Below, piece after piece: positions 56,146 to 64,000 of a stretch of 64,000 nt of DNA; position 1 is the stretch's first letter, and each line of letters opens with the position of its first letter. The notes beneath the pieces were generated by a model. That model saw only the letters and a program-made list of their open reading frames with translations. It made no database searches and was not told where the DNA came from. The translations under genes were made by a program, and so were the position numbers. The DNA is from Congeria kusceri (Eukaryota > Mollusca > Bivalvia > Myida > Dreissenidae): contig CM051034.1 of NCBI GenBank assembly GCA_027627225.1, positions 9,462,058 to 9,526,057 on the forward strand. Reading direction: 5' to 3'.

Positions 56146-56379
56146 GGGCCCAGTTGCTCGAAACTTTATCGGCCAATTAAGCTTAACTGAAGATTTAAAT
56201 AATGCAAATACTACAAGCAACTTGTTCATCAAACATTTTGTATATCATTAAGCATAACATTGTATATAGAATAAACTCACAGTTTACAAATGTAACGTTT
56301 CATTAACATAAATAAATAAATCCAAAATTTAACGACTGTTAGCTTAACTCGCCGTTAAAGTTTTGAGCAACTCACCCCT
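56146..56379. mobile_element. 234-bp MITE with CAGTTGCTCRAAACTTTA ends
   Basis: Left end GGGCCCAGTTGCTCGAAACT, TTATCGGCCAATTAAGCTTA and right end TTAGCTTAACTCGCCGTTAA, AGTTTTGAGCAACTCACCCC are reverse complements with a few mismatches over about 43 bp. AT-rich non-coding centre. This end sequence is common among invertebrate MITEs; superfamily not determined. Confidence 0.75.
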
Positions 56380-56832
56380 GGACACAATATAGCTACACAA
56401 TACGTAGTAGTATACTTACTTGTTTAGATTTTATGAATAAAGAAGAATAATTATACTTAAAAAATATTTTATATTTGACAAGTATATCTGTATTGTTCTT
56501 ACATAGCACAATTTTAAATACATGTTTTAAATTGTGGTAAAGTGCAGGATGAATGAAACTGTGTATCAGTTCATTCCGTTTTCATTTATTATGGTGAATC
56601 GAATAACTACATGATGTAAATTACTGTTCCAAAAGTTCAACGAAGGTTTTATTATAATTGTGCAACTGTATCAACTATATAAGCTAATATTTAATGAAAT
56701 GCTAATTACAGAAAACAAGAGTGAAATACATGTATGAGCTTATTTACATGCCAATAAGCCAAAATAATTGAACAAAATATTTAATTGTTACGAAAGATGT
56801 TTAAAATGAAGAACACTTACCTAATAGTAATA

Positions 56833-56930
56833 CAGTAAAGCCCCACTAATACGACCACTTGGGGGTCTTAATAAAAGTGGTCTTAATAGCGGGGTGGTTG
56901 TATTATCGAGGTCCGGCAGAAAGAAATATA
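56833..56930 (+). mobile_element. pogo/Tigger-like transposon end
   Basis: After a TA dinucleotide the sequence CAGTAAAGCCCCACTAATAC, GACCACTTGGGG resembles Tc1/mariner pogo-type ends. Following TCTTAATAAAAGTGGTCTTA contains its partial inverted copy. The other end is not visible, so this is probably a truncated element next to the 46-bp array. Confidence 0.45.
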
Positions 56931-57014
56931 TAATTAGATTAAGTCTTCAATAAATAATTGTTGTATTTTCCAACTATTATCGAAGTTCCCACAAAGGTGA
57001 GAGCCCTACAGTGC

Positions 57015-57431
57015 GATCACATACAATCAGCACGGTCGACATCAGTGACCACAGTTGTCTGATCACATACAATCAGCACGGTCGACATCAGTGACCACAG
57101 TTGTCTGATAACATACAATCAGCACGGTCGACATCAGTGACCACAGTTGTCTGATCACATACAATCAGCACGGTCGACATCAGTGGCCACAGTTGTCTGA
57201 TCACATACAATCAGCACGGTCGACATCAGTGGCCACAGTTGTCTGATCACATACAATCAGCACGGTCGACATCAGTGGCCACAATTGTCTGATCACAAAC
57301 AATCAGCACGGTCGAATCAGTGGCCACAGTTGTCTGATCACATACAATCAGCACGGTCGACATCAGTGGCCACAGTTGTCTGATCACATACAATCTGCAC
57401 GGTCGACATCAGTGGCCACAGTTGTCTGATC
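57015..57431. repeat. 46-bp minisatellite, about nine copies
   Basis: Unit GATCACATACAATCAGCACG, GTCGACATCAGTGGCCACAG, TTGTCT. Copies 1-3 have GTGACC and later ones GTGGCC, and one copy lacks AC after GTCGA. Confidence 0.95.
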
Positions 57432-58839
57432 GGCGCGGATTTCCACGACAGACTGGAGCTAAAAAAGCAGTTCGTTAGAGACTCCATCTCTGCGATTCCC
57501 AGTAACGCGATTAACTTACTCGGTGTTGCCCGCGTTAACGACAGTGTCGCAGTCCACTAGATTATTGGTGCCGTGCGTACGCTGTGATCTGATTTAGTGT
57601 CATAAATCTCGCGATTGCTGTTATGTGCCAATTTTTAGTTTAATGGAAATCTACTTATTTGCATCGAACAAAAACGTTTATATCTCGCGATTGCATCTAT
57701 GTGCGAATTTATAATTTATTATTCGCTTTGCGCCATTTTTCTCTGAAGTATTTTAATAGGACTGCCTTAGGGTATAATTATATACTTGGCAGCCAGAGAT
57801 TCAAAGGGAAATCTTCAAACAATTTCGTTGGGCTTTTTGAATGAAAGAAAAACAAAAACGTTGGGAAATGATAGATCGTGTCGTCTTTTAAATACTTCTA
57901 ATCCATCAATTACAAAATTCGTTATGAATGGTCAGTTTTCAAAAACATGTTATAATACTTGCACATCTATTAAATCCATCATATACGCGTCTGAATGAAA
58001 CATTATATTCAATTCGAATTCCATTCACAATTTATTATCAAGCCAATCAATTTAAAACAGGCAATTTAAAATAAAAATTCGCAATATGCTGCAATTAAAA
58101 TCTTGACCACATTGTCCATAAATGAGCGTTTATAAGGAAATAATAACAACTTACACATTGTTTGGTCCATCTATGGCTCTTGGGACGTGTCACCTCTGTC
58201 TAATACATGATGATATATATCGCCGTTTCTTGTGAAATATTGGTAAATATTATCCATTAATTTTATTGACAAGTGTCACCTCCGGAGAATTATAAGGATT
58301 TATAGAGCCCGCACTGCGACAGTATGTCCCATATAGAGGCTACACCAACGTACGCGTTGGATTTTCTTGTGCTAGTGTTTAAATTTGCTTGATTTGACAA
58401 AAGGAGTATGGAAAGCAATAATAACGATGTACAGGTGGACGCTTGTTTGATTGAATTAATCGTTGTTATAATCTAATCACATTTTAAAAACCATTTTCTT
58501 ATTTTATCACGAACTGTGAAAGTTTCGGGTACAAGTATATACTGGTACTACAACGTGATAACTAATGACTAGATCGCATTGTGTTTTTCTCCTGACTCTG
58601 AAGAATACAATGTTGCTAGGCCTGTCTTTTCGACGAAGCCTGGTTTCAAGGCATGATTAAACAACAAATTTTGACACCACAGACGGTTATGGCTACAGGT
58701 AACACTACTGCAAACATGTCAAATAATTTGCTACGATTGTTGCTTTATTAAGTGTATATACAGTTAAGAAAGCAAATATTTAAACGGTGCATCTATTAAG
58801 TTGTAAAAATACTAAACATTTTCAAAAATTTACCAATGT
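57432..58839. other. Intergenic, nothing recognised
   Basis: No supported gene or repeat; frames are up to 70 codons without domain signal. Confidence 0.35.
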
Positions 58840-59360
58840 CACAAATAGAACGGGCGCCGTCCGATTTTAACGAACAGTAAAAAGCATCGGCAATTTTCGG
58901 AATCTGACAGGCACCGCGCGATTTATATATTTGTTGCCTCGCATAGTCACAAACTCAAGCGGGCGCCAAACGGTTTTCGCTGACTGACATTGGGAACAAG
59001 CAGTTTGAGCAACGGTGCGGTGAATATGTGAATCGGACAGTCGCCGCGCAGGATTGTAGATGACTGCAACTAAAATGTATTGAAAAGGGTATCGAGTCAA
59101 TGCACTTCGGCCGGCCGCCGCCCGATAAAACGGGGGCCGCCCGGTGCCTGTACGTACAGGCAGCGCCCGATACCCTGGCGATCACTGTACATCTGGCGGT
59201 GCCTTTATGAGCACCTGCTGGCGCCAGGATTGGACGGTGCTAGGCCGACTTGATTTTTACCTTAAACCCTGACTCCGAAAAAAATCGCCCGGTCGCCGTT
59301 AACTTTTAAGTATTCCTCAAACTTTGACGGTCGCCGTTTTGGGGTAAAACAGACGCTGTT
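58840..59360. other. GC-rich patch of degenerate repeats upstream of the RecQ-like gene
   Basis: Unlike its AT-rich surroundings this stretch is rich in CpG and contains loosely repeated motifs: GGGCGCC at two places, GCCGTCCGATTTTAACG against GCCGCCCGATAAAACGG, and TCTGACAGGCACCGCGCGA against CGGACAGTCGCCGCGCAGGA. It may be a decayed GC-rich repeat or a CpG-rich promoter region; it ends about 470 bp before the RecQ-like start. Confidence 0.4.
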
Positions 59361-59826
59361 CGGTGGCATTTCCTTATTTGTGACTAGGACATAATCAAAC
59401 GACACGTGGGTGTTTAGGTGTTTTAATTATTAAAATTACATAATTTCAGACTCTTGAAAATTGTAATTTTCGGCAGTTGGGTTGAATCGAGACGGGTTTA
59501 TTTATTGCTACCGTCGACGTTTAATCGATTTAGAATTGAACGTGAATGATATTGATCAATCTCCCAGCAGAGTTGTCGTTCCATGCTCTCACATACACCT
59601 CTGCAACGGGCTCAATGACAAGAATCTTGTCAAAACCGAACAAATGCATTCAAAGTAAATTTAATTGGATATTTAGGATCGAAGGCATTAAAATAAAGAA
59701 ATAGTAATTTTAAATTTATGATACATCGGGCAAAACCTGGTAGTTTTAATGCATGTTTTAGGAACTTTTTTATTGCCCATTTACGCAGATGAAATCATTC
59801 CGCGCACTTCACAAAATGTAAACAAA

Positions 59827-62800
59827 ATGGACAAATTGAGTGACATCGTGCGTGGCTACGACGAAAAACTTGTATTAAAGGAGAAGCAATCTGAAGCTTT
59901 GTTGCATTTATTGAACAAAAAAGGGGACCTTATTGTAAATTTGCCTGTTGGTTACGGAAAGAGCATAATTTTTAATTTGCTACCTAAAATTCTTGGCGAG
60001 AATGTGTTCAAACCTGTTGTGATAGTAGTGTCTCCTTTGAATATTATTCAGAAGGACCAGCTTGTGTCACTTCAAAGTCACAGTATTTCATCATGTAGAC
60101 TTGACATTAATTCTAATATAGATGACGACTGTGGATATGGTGCAGACGAGGACAAGGATAAGTTCACATGCACGTCAGATGCTAGTATTGAGCAGCTGAA
60201 AAGGGGTGATATCTCGGTGGTACTGTGTCACCCAGAAGCTCTATTGAACACTAAGAAGGGCAGGGAAATCTTAAATAGTCAGCTGCAACAACACGTTGTT
60301 GCTGTTGTCATTGATGAATGCCATGTTTTGGATAAATGGTGAGTATAATGTTGTCATAATCTGAAATTGTTATTGCCTTGGATGAAGATATATAATACGT
60401 GCTGCTAATCAAGTTTCCATTGATGTTGTTAGTCAACTAAGTGGTTGATGTCGTTTGTCAATAATTTTCAATTACAAAAGGACATTACGGTGATTACACA
60501 GATGTGCAGAATCATTACTGCCACCCCTGATAGTAGCAAATCTGTGACCGCTTCATTTATAGTCGAGCTGACCTAACAGGAAATTCCTCTCATGGATTGT
60601 ATGACATTTCTACTAGTAGTACTACACAGGTCTTGTACAGATATACATTGACCTTTGACAGACTGCGTCTCGATGAGATTCCAAAATTGCAATTATTTTA
60701 TTTTAAACAAGACAGGGGGAGTAAATTTTCCCAATAATCATATACATAGTATCGCAGAGCCTCACTACATTCCATCTGGATCCTGGCTCTTATGAAGATT
60801 ATGTTCTTATATTTATTTGTTTTTTAGTATTATGATAATTTAGTTTTGTATTAAAAACTTAATTGGCATTATTCAAACATACAAAAAATATGTGAACAAG
60901 TCCCTTTAAAAGGTTTTTTTTATGGGTTAATTCAAGAGTAACATAAAAGAATATTCAGATTTTAATATTTGAACATATATATATTGGCATACAGTGTAAC
61001 AACAATAAATACAGTACTTGAAAATACTGTACAATGCACAATACTAAAAAATGAACTTAACATGTAATATGTTGCAGATTCAGAGATGTACATGTATTTT
61101 TTGGTATTAATCATTAATGGTCATGTGTAACTTAATGTATAGGGATATTTGTTCATAATTATACCAAAATATTTTTGCTATGTTGCTTGTCTTTAATTGC
61201 TCATTTCCTCTCATGCACCCTTGTATTTCAAGATAGAATACTTTCCATCGAAGAGGAAAGAGGTCTGGGTTCAAATCCCAGCAGGGGCTTCAGAGGATGA
61301 TGCATTTTGTGACGAATGATTATTTTGCATAAACAAATACATTAAATTAAAGCAACTAAATGACTGTGAAAAATTATTTAACATTTAATAAATACATGTA
61401 TAACTTACTAATGTCTACTTAAACTATCAATGCATACAGGTACATATGTATTTTAATGCATAGAAATTACAAACAGTACAGTATAAAATATGCACCAAAG
61501 AGATGACAAAATAAATTAATAAGGCCAACCGTAAAAAATTGTTTGTTTGCCATTGCCTACCCAGGGTTGCTGGTAATGGGTAGGTAGGTATGCAAATCTG
61601 TTTTTTGCAAACATAACTGCATGTTTAAGTTTGCAAATTTTGAAAGGATCGTCTATGACACACAAGGAAATTTTTGTCTATATGACCAATTATACGCAGG
61701 TGTCCAGTCGATACAATTAATTTATTAACTCAAAGTTCAAGGACAAAAATAGATTAATCCTGAAAAAAAATAATTTGATTGTACCCCAAAAAATCTTTTG
61801 AGTATGGGCAATTTCATTGGGCAGGTAGGCAATGGCAAACAAAGATATTTTTATTGTTAGCCTAATATTTAAAAAAAACTTTGGTTTACTATACGCTTGG
61901 TGCCAAAACTTTAATTTCATGTATTTATTACCAGTAATGCTGAAAATATTCATAGATAAATGTCACTGTACTTTTAATGAGGGTCTGCATTAAACACTAA
62001 GTAGTTTGTTTAAATGCTTTCAGATGAAAAAACAACAAACAACAAAACGTAACACTGCATTGAATTTCTGTAGTACACTAAATATTGCCAACAATTACTT
62101 TTCAACAAAAATTAATCATGTTTTTGATTATCATATGTTTCAGGGGAGATGAGTTCAGAACTGCTTTCAAGGAATTGAAAAATTTAAAAGCATTTTTCCC
62201 AGGTGTACCATTTGTTGCATTGAGTGGAACTCTTACAGCTGAACAGAAAAAAAACTTACCAAAGCAACTAGGCTTAACTAATCACTGTATCATTGAAAGT
62301 AGTCCAGATAAACCAAATGTTTTCCTAGAAAAGTTTGACAAGGCAAGTACTACTGATGTCCTGGGAGAGTATGAAGCAGTTACTCATGGAATATGTGACA
62401 GACTGTATCAGGAAAGGGAGAGGTTTCCTGTGACACTGTTATTTCTTCCAATATACTATATGAGCCAAGTTATTGTGTATCTGAACAGTTTATTTCAGTC
62501 AACAAGCATTGACGATGCTTTGTACAGTGCAATTTGCTCAGGACAAGATCAGTATGTAATTGACAGAACTGTCCAAGAATTGAAAAAAACGGATCCACGA
62601 ATAAGATTAGTGTTAACAACTTCCATCCTAGGAATGGGTTTTGACCCGGAAAATGTAACAAACATTATTCATGCCTGTCCTCCAAGAAACATCACACAGT
62701 ATTTCCAGGAGATTGGTAGAGCTGGTAGGCGTGGCCAGCCTGCTACAGCTACACTCTACTACAGTTCAAGAAACATAGCAAAAAATCTTCCTGGAATAAA

Positions 62801-62978
62801 TGATGACATAATTTCTTACTGTAAGAATAATTCTTCCTGTCTGAGAAATCAGCTGCTATCTGTGTTTGGATTTGAAAAGGACACCAGCATTGAAGGCTGC
62901 AAGTGCTGTTCTATTTGTAGGGAAAACTGCACATGTACAAAGTGTTTACCAATGACCAATATCTCTTTTGATGATTAA
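59827..62978 (+). CDS. Short RecQ-family ATP-dependent DNA helicase
   Basis: 3'-5' DNA helicase core of the RecQ family. Exons: 59827-60338 and 62144-62978, joined through AAATG|GTGAGT and TTTCAG|GGGAGA into DKWGDEFR, 448 aa. Visible motifs: motif 0 (LKEKQSEALL, 17-26), Walker A (LPVGYGKS, 39-46), motif Ia (VVSPLNIIQKDQ, 68-79), DExH box as DECH (163-166), WGDEFR where RecQ proteins usually have WGHDFR, motif III ALSGTLT, motif V LTTSILGMGFDPENV, motif VI QYFQEIGRAGRRGQP, then the RecQ zinc subdomain (YCKNNSSCLRNQLLSVFGFE and CKCCSICRENCTCTKC). It stops soon after: no RQC winged helix and no HRDC. An in-frame Met at 59749 would add 26 residues; 59827 has the better start context (ACAAAATGG). 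The 1.8-kb intron contains a tRNA-like sequence and a MITE. It could be a stand-alone paralogue of a lineage-expanded family or a copy once carried by a mobile element. Confidence 0.87.
61218..61287 (+). mobile_element. tRNA-like SINE head in the RecQ-like gene intron
   Basis: CCCTTG (61218-) pairs with CAGGGG (61282-61287) as an acceptor stem, TTTCC pairs with GGAAA as an anticodon stem around ATCGAAGA (TCG), and CTGGG TTCAAAT CCCAG is a perfect T arm with B-box. The anticodon loop has eight bases and the D arm is weak, so a tRNA-derived SINE or tRNA pseudogene is more likely than a working gene. Confidence 0.5.
61519..61866. mobile_element. About 348-bp MITE with AGGC ends (RecQ-like gene intron)
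   Basis: Left end AAGGCCAACCGTAAAAAATT, GTTTGTTTGCCATTGCCTAC and right end GTAGGCAATGGCAAACAAAG, ATATTTTTATTGTTAGCCT are reverse complements with several mismatches. The interior has GGGTAGGTAGG and its complement. Layout and length recall the element at 9175-9507. Confidence 0.7.
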
Positions 62979-64000
62979 CTTACTATTACCAAAAATAGTT
63001 TTTATAGTGAAAAATATCCCTAATACTATTGTATGAAATCAAATAATGACATGTATACTTAGTGGATGTCTTTTAATTTGATTGTTTAAACATTATTATA
63101 AATATATATATGACCAATTTAAAATGTTATTCATTGTTTAGTTACACATCATGCACATGTTTAAATGGTTAACAGACAATTAAAAAAAATAGTATCTTAT
63201 GCTTTGATAAGTGGCAGATTACAGTGTCTTGTTCTTGGAAGACTATAACATAAATTTATAGCAGTACAATTTCAATATTTGAAATGAGTAATCACTGGAT
63301 ATGAATTCATAATAATTAAGTTTATCAGGCTAAAGTTTCTTTAAACTTGACTGCTTGAATAATAATTTACATTCATGAAATAATACTTAACATAACCAAC
63401 CAAGCTGATACAGGCACTATCATATCTTTGACTTGATACAAAAATGGGTGATTTATATTCATGAACAAAATACAGGCCATAAATGTTTGTCAAAAATTGT
63501 GAAGTAAATACTGTTATATATATTAATTTCGAACATTCTACAGAAAGTTGGCCTACCAGAAATGTTTTATTGCCGCTATACAAATAATGTGAATGTGTCT
63601 GCAAGGATTTACATCAATGTTAGAATGAAGGAGTCCCCAGGACTGAAATTGCTAATATTTAGCCAGGGGTCCTGTCAATAAAGGGGGTTGTCAAATAATT
63701 TTACCCCCAAAAAAAATTATACTTATACATGTTTATAATTAAGAGCAGATATAAAAATTATACAGCAAATTACTTGCACTTGATATTTCCTTTTTCTGCA
63801 TTTCAATCATCCTTTTGAATGAATTGTAACAATACAATATGAAATTCAATGTATTGTAAGGGATAATTTGTCATTAATAAACAATAAATGCAATAATTAA
63901 TTCTGGCAAGCAATAACATAAAGTTCACGTCAGCAAAATGTGCATCCAATGGGATGCAAATTTAACAATAGCAGGGATTCTGACCCACAATTTAGGGGTC
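62979..64000. other. 3' flank and intergenic sequence
   Basis: AT-rich, no supported gene; the 87-codon minus-strand frame (63341-63604) has no recognisable domain. Confidence 0.4.

Overview
The window looks like nuclear DNA of a lophotrochozoan animal, most likely a bivalve mollusc. It is AT-rich, genes are spliced with GT..AG introns, most of the sequence is introns and repeats, and several elements begin TTTTAGCTCACCTGAG or TTTTAGCTCGACTATTC, which I recognise as abundant in bivalve genomes. The species cannot be fixed from the sequence alone.

Host genes I can support: (1) an intronless 441-aa protein of unknown family on the minus strand (1625-2950), carrying a SILK motif followed by an RVKF motif, which together are a protein-phosphatase-1 docking signature; (2) a complete eight-exon NUP42 (NUPL2/CG1) nucleoporin gene on the plus strand (11078-29601), with a CCCH zinc finger, a Gly/Trp-rich exon, a central helical region, about 18 FG repeats and the C-terminal IPxRPPPKEL tail, whose eight exons join in phase to 509 aa; (3) a class A GPCR pseudogene on the minus strand (49762-50785), with one frameshift and three in-frame stops; (4) a short RecQ-family helicase in two exons on the plus strand (59827-62978), with all helicase motifs and the Cys-rich zinc subdomain but no RQC winged helix or HRDC.

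Mobile DNA dominates. A full-length autonomous PIF/Harbinger element (42090-47873, TAA target duplication) has divergent genes for a MADF/Myb-like DNA-binding protein and a DDE transposase with D179, D270 and E307. hAT-type elements include one with a perfect 8-bp target duplication (13302-13805). Several foldback MITEs are present, one inside an intron of the Harbinger element. A group of AGCTC... elements (14109-17511, 29686-32297, 32491-34562, 53996-54547) share short subterminal inverted repeats, internal tandem repeats with TTATGCCCCT, and a 3' hairpin before CTCTTGTTT. This is a Helentron/HINE-like plan, and two of these elements contain nested insertions.

Tandem repeats are unusually abundant: a roughly 7.05-kb array of about 141 copies of a 50-bp unit fills NUP42 intron 5, and further arrays of 6, 25, 26, 30, 32, 37, 37, 40 and 46 bp lie elsewhere. 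Many long open frames in the window are by-products of these arrays, not genes.

Layout: 0-3 kb PP1-motif gene; 3-10 kb MITEs and small arrays; 10-29.6 kb NUP42; 29.7-34.6 kb HINE-like elements; 34.6-42 kb intergenic with four arrays; 42-47.9 kb Harbinger; 48.4-50.8 kb 25-bp array and GPCR pseudogene; 51-59 kb intergenic MITEs; 59.8-63 kb RecQ-like gene. The genes do not form a functional unit.
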